In this document: in pieces, positions 24,475 through 33,485 of the stretch | How the letters are laid out: every line of letters begins with the position of its first letter | How positions within the stretch are numbered: the first letter of the stretch is position 1 | Assembly: GCA_031254315.1 (NCBI GenBank) | Contig: JAIRUQ010000002.1 | Location: forward strand, 1 to 35,926 | Length of the DNA: 35,926 nucleotides | Direction of reading: 5' to 3' | Source: Treponema sp. | GTDB lineage: Bacteria; Spirochaetota; Spirochaetia; Treponematales; Breznakiellaceae | Made by a program: the position numbers and the translations under genes | Notes under the pieces: generated by a model | Told to the model about the DNA's origin: nothing | The model's input: only the letters and a program-made list of their open reading frames with translations | The model's database searches: none

Positions 24475-25841
24475 ATTTCCGCTTGCTTGTAATTGATGAT
24501 GAAAAAAATATCCGTAACGGGCTTGCTGAATTTTTGCAAGGCGACGGATATGAGGTAGTCTGCGCTGAAAACGGCGATGAAGGATGGAACCGCTTTACAA
24601 GCGGAGACATCGACCTTGTAATTACCGACCTTAAAATGCCTGGTCTCAGCGGTGATGAATTGTTAAAAAAAATTCTTACGCAGTCTCCGGGATTTCCGGT
24701 AATAATTTTAACTGGGCATGGTACGGTAGAAAACGCCGTAACCGCGATGCGTGACGGCGCATGGGACTTTCTTACAAAGCCTGTAGACTTGGATCATCTT
24801 TCCTTAAAAATAAAACGCGCATTGGAAACACGCGAATTATTTTTCCAGCACCGCCGTCTTGAAGAAGAGCAACAGCGCAAAAGACAATTCAAGTCTATCG
24901 TTGGTAATTCACGTAACATACGTGAAGTTTTTGATACCATGAGCAAAGTCGCTCCGGCAAAGGCTTCAATTTTAATTACAGGCGAGTCCGGTGTTGGAAA
25001 AGAGCTTGTCGCGGACGCTATTCACGAGCTTTCTCCGCGCAAAGAACAGCCGTTAATTAAGGTGCATTGCGCCGCCCTTTCCCCTACGCTTTTAGAAAGC
25101 GAACTTTTCGGTCATGAAAAAGGGGCGTTCACGGGAGCGGTTTCTCGCAGAAGGGGACGTTTTGAACTTGCCTCAGGCGGAACACTATTTTTGGATGAAA
25201 TAGGAGAGGTCGATCAAAATATTCAGATAAAACTTTTGCGTGTTCTGCAGGAAAAGAAATTTGAAAGAGTCGGCGGAGAACAAACAATAGAAACCGATGT
25301 CAGAATTATTGCCGCTACCAACAAGGACTTAAAAGCTGAAATAGAAAAGGGAAATTTCCGCGATGATCTTTATTTCCGCCTGAATGTTGTAAACATCAAT
25401 GTTCCTCCATTACGCGAAAGAAAAGACGACATTCCCCTGTTAGCCTACGCTTTTTTGAAGGAATTTGTACAGGAAAACGGTAAAAAAATCGAAGGCATAA
25501 ATGAAAAGGCGCGCGCCCGTCTTTACGGCTACGACTGGCCCGGAAACATTCGTGAACTGCGAAACTGCATAGAAAGCGCCGTTGTTATGTGTCAATCAAA
25601 CATAATTAGAGTTGACGATCTTCCCCCGGCTTTCCGCAATGCGGATGACGACGGCTGGATAAACATCAGACTTGGCTCAAACATGGCGGAATGTGAAAAG
25701 GTAGTTATCCGCGACACACTTTCGTATTGCAAAGGCAACAAAAGCAAAACCGCAGAAACCCTTGATATTGGACGCAAAACATTGATTCGCAAACTTGCGG
25801 ATTATGAACTTGACGTAAACGAGGAAGAAGAAAGTGAATAA
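24471..25841 (+). CDS. NtrC-family sigma-54-dependent response regulator
   Basis: The 456-residue activator has a receiver domain with acidic pocket D9-D10, phosphoacceptor D53 in [10 protein letters not shown] and K103 in FLTKP. Its AAA+ domain has Walker A GESGVGKE (171-178), the sigma-54-contacting GAFTGA loop (218-223) and Walker [10 protein letters not shown] (238-246). A C-terminal Fis-type HTH follows ([20 protein letters not shown]). An intact GAFTGA loop means it can remodel RNA polymerase-sigma54 holoenzyme. It is cotranscribed with its kinase. Target genes are not evident in the window; I saw no convincing -24/-12 promoter. Confidence 0.95.
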   Translation: MNFRLLVIDDEKNIRNGLAEFLQGDGYEVVCAENGDEGWNRFTSGDIDLVITDLKMPGLSGDELLKKILTQSPGFPVIILTGHGTVENAVTAMRDGAWDFLTKPVDLDHLSLKIKRALETRELFFQHRRLEEEQQRKRQFKSIVGNSRNIREVFDTMSKVAPAKASILITGESGVGKELVADAIHELSPRKEQPLIKVHCAALSPTLLESELFGHEKGAFTGAVSRRRGRFELASGGTLFLDEIGEVDQNIQIKLLRVLQEKKFERVGGEQTIETDVRIIAATNKDLKAEIEKGNFRDDLYFRLNVVNINVPPLRERKDDIPLLAYAFLKEFVQENGKKIEGINEKARARLYGYDWPGNIRELRNCIESAVVMCQSNIIRVDDLPPAFRNADDDGWINIRLGSNMAECEKVVIRDTLSYCKGNKSKTAETLDIGRKTLIRKLADYELDVNEEEESE

Positions 25842-25921
25842 AATAATGCTTGCGGCGCTTTTTAAGATATTATTATCTTCCTGGCTGAATACTTAAATTC
25901 ATTTATGAATAGGTAATAAAT

Positions 25922-26698
25922 ATGATTGACGGAAAACTAAAGAAAATTATAGTCATTATTGTTATTATATGCAGTTTTTCCGCGGTATTTCTCTACTTTG
26001 GCGGTGATGTTAAAAAATTAATATATCTGAAAAATAACGGCGAGAAAATTACTGCCCAAATAATAGGTATTGAAAAAGCTAACCCCTCACGTGGTAAGGG
26101 GAGATTGGAATTATCTTTATCATTTGAATATGAGAATCAGCAATATACAAAGAAAATTACTGTAAAAAAAGGAATGTTTATAAACAGTTCTTTGTCTGAT
26201 TATCAATTAGGAAAAAAAATCAGATTACTTGTTGATAAAGAAAAATGGTTAATTCGCCCTGAGAATACAATAAAAAAGGAAATAATAAATAAAATAATTT
26301 TATTAATAAGTCTTCCATTAATAATATCATATTTTATGATAATGTTTATATTTTATTTAAAAAATAAATTTGAAAATTTATTTTTTCGTAAAGATAAAAT
26401 ATTGTATGAATATTATTTTCAGGATAATAAACATAAAATACATGTAAAAAATAGAGAAAGTGATATTAGAAAAAAATGTATAAGTGAATTAATAGATTTT
26501 AATAAAATAAAATCGGGAGAAATAATATGTTACGGAATAGGCAGAGGTAAATACTTTGTTGAATTGTCTTATGAAAATAATGAATATTATGTACGAATAT
26601 TTTTCGGGGAAGAAAAGGAAGAAGTATTGGATAACAGTGAAGATATTATTAATGAATATTACAACTTGGCAAAAAATTATTTAGGAAGCGGTGTATAA
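25922..26698 (+). CDS. Membrane protein with DUF3592-like domain
   Basis: The 258-residue product has two membrane helices: about 9-27 (IIVIIVIICSFSAVFLYF) and about 120-147 (IINKIILLISLPLIISYFMI). Between them lies a small extracytoplasmic beta domain (about 35-112) with the DUF3592-type pattern NGEKITAQIIGIEKA, LSFEYENQQYTKKI and LGKKIRLLVDKEKW. A C-terminal cytoplasmic domain of about 110 charged residues follows and is not recognised. The gene is very AT-rich, and only a weak TAGGT precedes the ATG. It is followed after 9 nt by a lipase gene, which suggests a two-gene unit in an acquired island. Confidence 0.7.
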   Translation: MIDGKLKKIIVIIVIICSFSAVFLYFGGDVKKLIYLKNNGEKITAQIIGIEKANPSRGKGRLELSLSFEYENQQYTKKITVKKGMFINSSLSDYQLGKKIRLLVDKEKWLIRPENTIKKEIINKIILLISLPLIISYFMIMFIFYLKNKFENLFFRKDKILYEYYFQDNKHKIHVKNRESDIRKKCISELIDFNKIKSGEIICYGIGRGKYFVELSYENNEYYVRIFFGEEKEEVLDNSEDIINEYYNLAKNYLGSGV

Positions 26699-26707
26699 AT
26701 TATTTGT

Positions 26708-27520
26708 ATGGAGGAAAAAACAAATTTTATGTTAAAATATCCTGTTTTAATGATACATGGCGCAGGTTTTAGGGATAAAACTTTTGGTTTTATCAATTAT
26801 TGGGGACGCATTCCCGAATTATTCGAAGAACAGGGGATTGCGGTTCATTATGGCGGCACTGACGCATGGGGATCAATCGAAGAAAACGCGAGAACATTAA
26901 AAAAAAGGATAAACGACATTCTCAGTGAGACAAAGGCGCAAAAGATTAATATTATTGCACATTCAAGGGGAGGACTTGAAGCGCGTTATCTCATTAGCAC
27001 AATGAATATGGAGCATACTGTCGCTTCATTGACAACAATTTCAACTCCGCATCGTGGAGTGAAAATAATGAATATCGCTGTGGATTTGCCTGTAGGGTTG
27101 TATGAATTCTGCTCATTTTTTGTAAATGTATGGTTTAAAATGTTAGGCGATAAAAAACCTAATTTTCTTTCCAGTAGCAGACAATTATCCGAGAGATACA
27201 GCGTTATGTTTAACGAATGTAATCCCGACAAAGAAGGAGTTTATTATCAAAGTTATGCGTCAATGATGAGATTTTTTTTCAGTGATATACTTTTTTTACT
27301 TAGCTACCCTCTTATCAAATTAACCAACGGCGACAATGACGGTTTATGTCCTGTTGAATCGGCAAAATGGGGGGATTTTAAGGGTGTAATAACAACTAAG
27401 GGTATTTTGGGCATATCCCATTGCGGCATTATTGATTTATATAAAATAAATTACAAAGGAATAAACATTCCTGATTTTTATATGGGCATTGTGAAGGAAT
27501 TATCGGAAAGAGGGTTGTAA
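26708..27520 (+). CDS. LipA/acetyltransferase-like alpha/beta-hydrolase (triacylglycerol lipase type)
   Basis: A 270-residue alpha/beta hydrolase without a signal peptide. YPVLMIHGAGF (11-21) supplies the oxyanion region, S86 in the nucleophile elbow AHSRGG, an Asp in NGDNDGLCPVESAKWG (D209 or D211) and H238 in GISHCG complete the triad. The D-G-L-x-P-V-x-S pattern near the Asp is typical of the bacterial triacylglycerol lipase family I, whose members bind a metal there. Lack of a secretion signal means the substrate is probably intracellular or the signal is non-classical. It follows the DUF3592-like membrane protein by 9 nt. An in-frame ATG at codon 8 is a possible alternative start. Confidence 0.8.
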   Translation: MEEKTNFMLKYPVLMIHGAGFRDKTFGFINYWGRIPELFEEQGIAVHYGGTDAWGSIEENARTLKKRINDILSETKAQKINIIAHSRGGLEARYLISTMNMEHTVASLTTISTPHRGVKIMNIAVDLPVGLYEFCSFFVNVWFKMLGDKKPNFLSSSRQLSERYSVMFNECNPDKEGVYYQSYASMMRFFFSDILFLLSYPLIKLTNGDNDGLCPVESAKWGDFKGVITTKGILGISHCGIIDLYKINYKGINIPDFYMGIVKELSERGL

Positions 27521-27648
27521 GATATGGAATTACCTGTTTTGTGATATTAAACGACCCCTCTTTTATTTTTATGTCAGAATTGGGGTAATATTAAATCAGT
27601 TTTATGTGGAGTTGTGTGCAATGGGCTAAAATATATTGAAAATATGAA

Positions 27649-27678
27649 TTGACAAGACAGTTATTTTTGTATTATGAT
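27649..27678 (+). promoter_or_regulatory. Near-consensus promoter directly before the DMP19-like gene
   Basis: TTGACA (27649-27654), an 18-nt spacer and TATGAT (27673-27678) are followed by 6 nt before an ATG at 27685. That ATG has no Shine-Dalgarno site and would be leaderless. A second in-frame ATG at 27754 has a strong AGGAGAG site, so the same mRNA could give two products. Confidence 0.6.
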
Positions 27679-27684
27679 TTGATA

Positions 27685-28221
27685 ATGAGGTATATTTTCA
27701 TACTATTTTCGTGCTTGGTATTAATGTGTTGTTTTTCAAAAGGAGAGAATAATATGTTCTTTGGCAAAAAAATAGAGAAAATAATTAAAAACAAGAATGG
27801 ACAAGAGGCAATTATTGAAATTGATAACTTATTATCCCCAATTTTCTATAAAAATCCTGAAAAATTATCATTACCGGAAAAAAATTTTGTTTATATAGAA
27901 GAACTAGAACGTGAGGTTAATAATGGTGGCTTTGATCAGTATTTTTTTAATTCTTCAGGAAATTATGCAATGGAAACAATAAATGCCTTAAGAATTATTG
28001 AATCAAAAATATTTCTTGATTTATTAGAAAAGTCAATAAATGCATTTGCTGATGGTATTGTACCGAAAGATAGAAATGAACGACAAAGAATATTACTGGA
28101 AATTAGAAAAATTAATGAAGAATTTTGGTATAGTTTGGATGAGGAATTTTATAAATATGAAGAAGACATTCATAAATTATTAATTGATTATATAAAGAAT
28201 AATATTAAGGATTTTAGATAA
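27685..28221 (+). CDS. DMP19 (DUF4375)-like protein with two plausible starts
   Basis: The C-terminal two thirds match the DMP19/DUF4375 family: IEELEREVNNGGFDQYFFNS followed by SGNYAMETINALRIIES, then an acidic helical end. Neisserial DMP19 is a DNA-mimic protein that binds a transcription regulator; other family members are uncharacterised. From ATG 27685 (178 residues) the first 16 residues form a lipoprotein-like signal (MRYIFILFSCLVLMCC), giving an exported protein. From ATG 27754, which has AGGAGAG 6 nt upstream, the product is a 155-residue cytoplasmic protein starting MFFGKKIEKI. The first start sits 6 nt after a -10 box. Which one is used decides the location, and both may be used. 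The gene is AT-rich like its upstream neighbours. Confidence 0.75.
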   Translation: MRYIFILFSCLVLMCCFSKGENNMFFGKKIEKIIKNKNGQEAIIEIDNLLSPIFYKNPEKLSLPEKNFVYIEELEREVNNGGFDQYFFNSSGNYAMETINALRIIESKIFLDLLEKSINAFADGIVPKDRNERQRILLEIRKINEEFWYSLDEEFYKYEEDIHKLLIDYIKNNIKDFR

Positions 28222-28304
28222 AATGGTTTTCCCTCACCGCACATAAAAAGGCTGTAAATCTCTCAACGTCGGAGCGCATCGGAATCAGCGACTGGCAATG
28301 TTAT

Positions 28305-29123
28305 TCACAACCCAAACGCCGTGCGAAAATTCTTCTCTATTCGCGCTTCCAAGTTTTTCGCGTCAATCTTATTTCCTGCTTCACAGCGAAGTTCTGCCGC
28401 TGTTTCAATGATGAGGGGCAAATCCGCCCACTGAGAAAAATCCATTCCTCTGTGCGGCTGAAACGGAGCGTCTGTCTCTGTTAACAGTCTTTCAATGGGA
28501 AGCAGGGTGCAGGTTCTCATTGCCTGCTTGTGGTTCAGCGCGATAACATTGCCAAAGGAGAAATACGCGTTCACGCCTCTGCGCATGAGCGACTGCGCTT
28601 CCTCAAACGTACCTGACCATGAATGAAAAATGACCGATTTGCACTTTAATAATAAATCTGTTAAGTTAAAAGTTTTATGTATAGCGCGGCGTACATGAAT
28701 TACAAGCGGAAGATCGTAACGTAAGGATATTTCCGCCTGCGCAGAAAAGAGCCTGTCTTGAATAGCCTCTGTCTCTTTGAAGGCGGCATTGTATAAATCA
28801 AAGCCGCATTCGCCAATTGCCGAGAGCCTGCCTGCCTGTGCCAGAGAGTGCATAAATTCCAAACTTTCGTTTATTTCTGTCTCCGGAAACGGGTTTCCCT
28901 CAGCGGCTCTTACGGCAGGCAGTTGGGGGTGAAGACCAAAGCAGGGTAACAGCGGCGCTACTGAATCGGCGGCGGCGTTATGCGCTAATGTTTCATTATG
29001 TAAAAACTCTTTTTGTGTACACGCGCTTGCCGCCGCCAAAATCCTGAGTTTTCTTCGCTCTTGTTCGGCTTGAGGGAAAGCGTGGACAAGGTCGAAGGGG
29101 TGGCAATGAGCGTCGGTAAGCAT
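28305..29123 (-). CDS. tatD: TatD-family metal-dependent deoxyribonuclease
   Basis: A 272-residue TIM-barrel hydrolase with the TatD metal ligands in order: DAHCHPFDL (HxH near the N terminus), IGECGFDLYN (Glu), LVIHVRRA (His), IFHSWSG (His) and TETDAPFQPHRG (Asp). TatD enzymes are 3'-5' exonucleases acting on single-stranded DNA/RNA and in DNA repair or turnover. The first metal motif is HCH, where many homologues have HTH or HCH. It starts 3 nt after the mgtE stop, so the two genes are cotranscribed with mgtE first. Confidence 0.9.
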   Translation of the reverse strand: MLTDAHCHPFDLVHAFPQAEQERRKLRILAAASACTQKEFLHNETLAHNAAADSVAPLLPCFGLHPQLPAVRAAEGNPFPETEINESLEFMHSLAQAGRLSAIGECGFDLYNAAFKETEAIQDRLFSAQAEISLRYDLPLVIHVRRAIHKTFNLTDLLLKCKSVIFHSWSGTFEEAQSLMRRGVNAYFSFGNVIALNHKQAMRTCTLLPIERLLTETDAPFQPHRGMDFSQWADLPLIIETAAELRCEAGNKIDAKNLEARIEKNFRTAFGL

Positions 29124-29126
29124 GGT

Positions 29127-30470
29127 TTATAACCCAAGTACAACCTTTGCGATCGAAAAATAAATAATAAGAGAGACAGCGTCAACGATTGTGGTAAGAA
29201 GGGGCGCGGACATAATCGCAGGGTCAATTTTTAAGCGTTTGGCGAAAATCGGAAGAATACTGCCCACTGTTTTTGCCATAAGAATCGTACAGAAAAGGGA
29301 CATCGTAATTGTGAGGCACAGTTTTACATCCCTATTGTTCATAAAATAAACACGAATAAAATTAACAAATCCAAGGGCAAGTCCGCAGAGCATACCTACA
29401 CGGATTTCTTTCCATACCACCAGTAGAATATCTTTTAAGTTTATTTCACCTACCGCCATGCCGCGCACGATCAATGTTGAAGATTGAGAGCCGGCGATAC
29501 CGCCCGTATTCATAAGCATCGGGATAAATGACATAAGGATAGGCAGAACAGTCAATCCGTTTTCAAAAGTTGAAATAATAGTTCCGGTTATAGTCGCGGA
29601 AAGCATGAGGATCAGCATCCATACAAAACGGTTTTTAGCGTGTTGGAAAATGCTCGTTTTTAGATAAGTGTCTTCAGACGGAACAAGAGCCGCCATCTTT
29701 TCAATATCTTCGGTGCTTTCCTCAACGATAACGTCTACTATGTCGTCAACGGTAATAATGCCGACCAGCCGCTGTTCTTTGTCAACAACGGGCATTGCAA
29801 GTAACGCATACTTTTGAAACTGCTCCGCAATCGCTTCCCTGTCGTCGGTGGTGTAGGCAAAGACAACATTTGTGTCCATTATGTCGCCAATCCTGTCCTG
29901 AGGGCGGGAAAGCATCAAAGTTTTCGCGGAAATCGCGCCTACAAGAAGGCGGTCTCTTCGCATCACATAACAGTTGTAAATTGTTTCCTTGTTAAGCCCG
30001 ATATTGCGAATCGTGTCAAATGCTTCCCGGACTTTGTCATCTTCACGCAGATCAATATATTCGGTTGTCATTATACTGCCTGCCGAATCATCGGGGTATT
30101 GCAATATCTGATTTATCTGTTTTCGTTTTTCAGCTTTAACATTTTGCAGTATTCGCTTGACCACATTAGCAGGCATTTCTTCAATAAAATCTACCGCGTC
30201 ATCAACGAACAGTTTGTTCATGATTTCGCCGATTTCATTATCGCTTAGAGCTTCAATAATAGTCTGCTGGTGATCGATGTCTATATATGAAAAAACATCG
30301 GAGGCTATCACTTTGGGAAGTATTCTGAACAACTGGATAATTTTTTCCCTGTCCAGCTCTTCGAAAATTTCAGCTATGTCAACGGTGTTCATGTCGGAAA
30401 GCAGAATTTTTAATTTCGATATGTCCATCGAACTTTCAATGATAAGCGCCAAAATTTCTTCTTTATTCAT
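29127..30470 (-). CDS. mgtE: Magnesium transporter MgtE
   Basis: The 447-residue protein has the full MgtE plan: a cytoplasmic superhelical N domain (about 1-130), two CBS domains (about 130-255; DSAGSIMTTEYI, VGIITVDDIVDVI) that sense Mg, a plug helix, and five membrane helices. The family signature PMLMNTGGIAGSQSS is present, as is the pore Asp in APLLTTIVDAVSLIIYF. It is a Mg2+-gated channel that opens at low cytoplasmic Mg2+. A ribosome binding site AGAGGG precedes the ATG by 8 nt. The gap to the divergent asnS is only about 140 nt, and I see no M-box riboswitch in it. Confidence 0.95.
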   Translation of the reverse strand: MNKEEILALIIESSMDISKLKILLSDMNTVDIAEIFEELDREKIIQLFRILPKVIASDVFSYIDIDHQQTIIEALSDNEIGEIMNKLFVDDAVDFIEEMPANVVKRILQNVKAEKRKQINQILQYPDDSAGSIMTTEYIDLREDDKVREAFDTIRNIGLNKETIYNCYVMRRDRLLVGAISAKTLMLSRPQDRIGDIMDTNVVFAYTTDDREAIAEQFQKYALLAMPVVDKEQRLVGIITVDDIVDVIVEESTEDIEKMAALVPSEDTYLKTSIFQHAKNRFVWMLILMLSATITGTIISTFENGLTVLPILMSFIPMLMNTGGIAGSQSSTLIVRGMAVGEINLKDILLVVWKEIRVGMLCGLALGFVNFIRVYFMNNRDVKLCLTITMSLFCTILMAKTVGSILPIFAKRLKIDPAIMSAPLLTTIVDAVSLIIYFSIAKVVLGL

Positions 30471-30601
30471 AATTATACCCTCTGGCGCTTGGCGTTAAAC
30501 GGAAAATTTACCGATGCTGTAATTTTACCTCAAAAAAATATTTTGTCAATGGTTTCTGTAAAATCCGTCAAATCCCTATTCCCCATTCCGTACTCTCAAT
30601 G

Positions 30602-30613
30602 TATAATATCTCC
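30602..30613 (+). promoter_or_regulatory. asnS -10 element, 6 nt from a GTG start
   Basis: A perfect TATAAT (30602-30607) ends 6 nt before GTG 30614, which is in frame with asnS. There is no good -35 (TTCCCC at 17 nt) and no Shine-Dalgarno site. An upstream ATG at 30599 would lie within the promoter itself. Confidence 0.5.
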
Positions 30614-32053
30614 GTGTTGCCAAAATTGATAAAACATATTCTTTGCGAAACCCCAAACTCCCAAAAAACGGAAATTTTTGGCTGGGTAAGAACAAAGAGG
30701 GAAATGAAAAACCTCGTCTTTGTTGAGGTGAACGACGGTTCCTGCTTTGCCGGTATTCAATGTACCTTTGATCGGGGTGCTGGCATTGACACGCAGACTG
30801 AGGCGGCTCTCGCTGTTCTTTCGACAGGGGCTTCCGTAAAAATAACGGGGAATCTCGTTCCTTCTCCGGCTGAGGGGCAGGTGGTGGAAATTGCCGCGAC
30901 TGCCCTGATGACGCTGGGGGATGCCGCCGCTGAAAACGTAAGCGGACAAACTGCCGACCTCGATATTCAGGCGTATCCGCTTCAAAAGAAAAGGCACTCT
31001 TTGGAATTTTTGCGCGAGATTGCGCACTTGCGCCCACGAACCAACACCTTCGGCGCGGCGGCGCGGCTTAGAAGCAGAATGGCGTTCGCGATCCACCGTT
31101 ATTTTCAGGAGAGGGATTTTCATTACCTTCACACGCCGATTATTACTGCAGGAGATTGCGAAGGCGCGGGAGCGATGTTTCAAGTTACAACCCTTGATCC
31201 AAAAGAGCTTGCGAAACAGCCTGCGGATTACAGCAAAGATTTTTTTGGAAAGAAAACATTTTTGACGGTCTCAGGTCAGCTTGAAGCGGAAACCTACGCT
31301 TCGGCGATTTCGCGCGTTTATACTTTTGGTCCGACTTTCCGCGCGGAAAATTCTAACACTGCCAGACATCTTGCCGAGTTTTGGATGGTAGAGCCGGAAG
31401 TTGCTTTTGCCGAACTTGAGGATGACATGGCTCTTGCAGAAGATTTTTTGAAGTATGTTTTTAATTCTGCTCTTAACGAGTGTTCTGATGAGCTTGCGTT
31501 CTTCGACGCCCATGTCGAAAAGGGAATAATTGAAAATTTGCGACAGGTCGCAGGCGCGAAGTTTACTCACATCACATATACGGACGCGATTAAAGAACTG
31601 GAAAAAGCCGTCGCGGGAAACAGCGAGTTGTTTGAGTTTGAACCACGCTGGGGATGCGATCTTCAAAGCGAGCATGAAAAGTTTTTAACGGAAAATACCG
31701 CAGGCGGTCCTGTAATTGTTACCGATTATCCAAAAGAGATAAAAGCTTTTTATATGAAACAAAATGATGATGGCAAGACTGTCCGCGCTATGGATGTGCT
31801 TGTTCCACGGTTAGGTGAAATAATAGGCGGCTCTCAGCGTGAGGATAATTTGGAAAGACTGATTAAGCGGATGAGCGAAATGTCTTTGAAGACGGAAGAT
31901 TATTCATGGTATCTTGATCTTCGCCGTTACGGATCAGTTCCCCATTCGGGATTTGGTCTTGGATTTGAGCGGCTTTTACAGTACGTTTCAGGTTTGGCGA
32001 ATATACGGGATGTTATTCCCTTTCCGCGAGCGGTGGGACAGGCGGAGTTTTAA
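30614..32053 (+). CDS. asnS: Asparaginyl-tRNA synthetase
   Basis: A class II synthetase that charges tRNA-Asn. From the GTG at 30614 the protein is 479 residues. It has an N-terminal OB-fold anticodon-binding domain ([20 protein letters not shown]), the asparaginyl-specific catalytic core with [20 protein letters not shown] (motif 2) and EPEVAF, and motif 3 [20 protein letters not shown] plus DVIPFPR. The Asn-specific segment [20 protein letters not shown] distinguishes it from AspRS. An ATG five codons upstream is possible, but it overlaps the -10 box and has no Shine-Dalgarno site. The domain starts naturally at LPKLIKHIL. Its presence suggests Asn-tRNA is made directly here. Confidence 0.95.
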   Translation: MLPKLIKHILCETPNSQKTEIFGWVRTKREMKNLVFVEVNDGSCFAGIQCTFDRGAGIDTQTEAALAVLSTGASVKITGNLVPSPAEGQVVEIAATALMTLGDAAAENVSGQTADLDIQAYPLQKKRHSLEFLREIAHLRPRTNTFGAAARLRSRMAFAIHRYFQERDFHYLHTPIITAGDCEGAGAMFQVTTLDPKELAKQPADYSKDFFGKKTFLTVSGQLEAETYASAISRVYTFGPTFRAENSNTARHLAEFWMVEPEVAFAELEDDMALAEDFLKYVFNSALNECSDELAFFDAHVEKGIIENLRQVAGAKFTHITYTDAIKELEKAVAGNSELFEFEPRWGCDLQSEHEKFLTENTAGGPVIVTDYPKEIKAFYMKQNDDGKTVRAMDVLVPRLGEIIGGSQREDNLERLIKRMSEMSLKTEDYSWYLDLRRYGSVPHSGFGLGFERLLQYVSGLANIRDVIPFPRAVGQAEF

Positions 32054-32088
32054 AAATGAGTTTGAGATGTCCAAGAAGTAAGAATTTT

Positions 32089-32158
32089 ACCACGGAGTAC
32101 ACGGAGTTTCACGGAGAAAGTAGAAGAAAACTATTGAAACTCCGTGTTCCTCCGTGGT
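32089..32158. repeat. Inverted intergenic element with CACGGAG sub-repeats
   Basis: The left arm (32089-32110) carries ACCACGGAG and ACACGGAG units about 9-11 nt apart, and is matched by an inverted right arm (32136-32158) ending CCTCCGTGGT. The pair would form a 22-bp stem with one mismatch or bulge. It lies between asnS and the carboxypeptidase gene. A short frame running through it has the repetitive product typical of such elements and is not a gene. Confidence 0.75.
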
Positions 32159-32225
32159 TGATCTTCTTTTCAGACAGCCCCAATTTCTTTGGAAATAGTA
32201 GCGACAGCGAGAAGTTAGTCATAAT

Positions 32226-33455
32226 ATGTATAAAATAATCAGTCTTTTTTGTTTTATTTTTTGCTCTCCGTTTTTTGCCTTTGCGCAGTTTTTTTCTACT
32301 CCGCCCGCGCTTGTTCCGTATCTGCAAACCGCCCCCGAAGTTATTTCAAGGTCAGCAGTCCTTATAGACGCGCGGACAGGTGCGCTTCTTTATTCAAAAA
32401 ATCCCGACGCTGAAATATGCCCTGCCTCCCTTACAAAACTGATGACAATGCATCTGGCTATGCGGGCTATTAAAGAAGGAAAAGCGTCCTTCGATGAACT
32501 TATTCCGATAACCGTAGAAAGCTGGGCGCAAAGCCAGCCGCCTCACTCAAGTTTGATGTTTCTCGCTCCCGGACAAATTGTATCATTACGCGAAATATTA
32601 CTAGGTCTTGCTGTCGCTTCCGGCAATGATGCCGCCGTTGCCGCCGCTTTGCGCCTTGCTCCAAGCATGGAAGAGTTTGCGAAATTGATGACTGCGGAAG
32701 CAAGGAGCATGGGACTGTCCGTTACGCGATTTGCTGAATCATCGGGTATTTCGCAGGAAAACATAACAACAGCGCGGGAATTTGCCGCTTTCTGCCGCCG
32801 TTACTTAATTCTGTACCCTACAAGCCTTGAAGATTTTCATTCGGTTCCCGTTCTTTCATATCCTATGGCGGCTAACGTACAGGAAGGAGGAAGAAATGCT
32901 CCCGGCACAATTACACAGGACAATCGCAATGTACTTCTAAAAAGTTTCCCCGGAGTCGACGGGCTAAAAACAGGATTTATTGAAGAATCAGGTTACAACA
33001 TCGCGCTGACAGCGCAGAGGGAACAAACGCGTTTTCTTTTGGTAATTCTAGGCGCTCCTTCGCAGAGGGGAGGAGCGTATATTCGTGATACGGACGGCGC
33101 AAACCTTCTTTCATGGGCGTTTGATAATTTTAAGACTGTCTATCCTCAAATAGGCAAGATTGAAAACGCGCGTTTATGGAAGGGCAGGGAAGACACCGCG
33201 GAATTTGTAATCTTTGGCTCACCGGAGTTTACCGCTCCTGTTAGCCGCGCTTCTTCCCTTTACTTTGAGACATCAATTCCTAAAAGACTAATCGCCCCTA
33301 TTCCGGCAGGCGCGCCTGTAGGAGAGCTTGTAATCTCTGATGAATACGGAGAATTGCGCCGTTTACCGCTTTATGCCGCGAAAAATTACGAGAAGGGGAA
33401 CATTTTTAAGCGGATATGGCATTCAATTTGTCTCATATTCAGCCGTAAAACTTGA
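32226..33455 (+). CDS. D-alanyl-D-alanine carboxypeptidase (low-molecular-mass PBP)
   Basis: An exported peptidase S11-type enzyme that trims the terminal D-Ala from peptidoglycan pentapeptides. The 409-residue protein has a signal peptide (cleavage near AFAQF, about residue 20), catalytic S68-x-x-K71 in PASLTKLMT, SGN at 132-134 and KTG at 248-250 within DGLKTGFIEESGYN. A C-terminal PBP5-like beta domain follows (about 305-400) and the end KRIWHSICLIFSRKT is an amphipathic, membrane-associating helix, as in DacA/DacC proteins. Start ATG 32226 has only a weak GAGAAG upstream. The promoter of the next gene follows closely. Confidence 0.9.
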   Translation: MYKIISLFCFIFCSPFFAFAQFFSTPPALVPYLQTAPEVISRSAVLIDARTGALLYSKNPDAEICPASLTKLMTMHLAMRAIKEGKASFDELIPITVESWAQSQPPHSSLMFLAPGQIVSLREILLGLAVASGNDAAVAAALRLAPSMEEFAKLMTAEARSMGLSVTRFAESSGISQENITTAREFAAFCRRYLILYPTSLEDFHSVPVLSYPMAANVQEGGRNAPGTITQDNRNVLLKSFPGVDGLKTGFIEESGYNIALTAQREQTRFLLVILGAPSQRGGAYIRDTDGANLLSWAFDNFKTVYPQIGKIENARLWKGREDTAEFVIFGSPEFTAPVSRASSLYFETSIPKRLIAPIPAGAPVGELVISDEYGELRRLPLYAAKNYEKGNIFKRIWHSICLIFSRKT

Positions 33456-33480
33456 CAAAGAACCGGAATATTCTCATAAT
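33452..33480 (+). promoter_or_regulatory. Near-consensus leaderless promoter of the LuxR-type regulator
   Basis: TTGACA (33452-33457), a 17-nt spacer and CATAAT (33475-33480) are followed by 5 nt and the ATG at 33486. No Shine-Dalgarno motif is present. This is the best -35/spacing match among the leaderless candidates in the window. Confidence 0.65.
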
Positions 33481-33485
33481 CAGCT

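Noticed and set aside
29814-30248. 144-codon plus-strand frame inside mgtE
   Set aside because: It lies antisense to a fully recognisable MgtE, with no ribosome binding site and no family-like motifs.
30471-30613. Magnesium (M-box) riboswitch upstream of mgtE
   Set aside because: The gap to asnS is too short for a full M-box and no conserved stems were seen; mgtE has an ordinary Shine-Dalgarno site.
32056-32238. 60-codon frame after asnS
   Set aside because: It crosses the CACGGAG inverted element and gives the repetitive product typical of such elements; no ribosome binding site.
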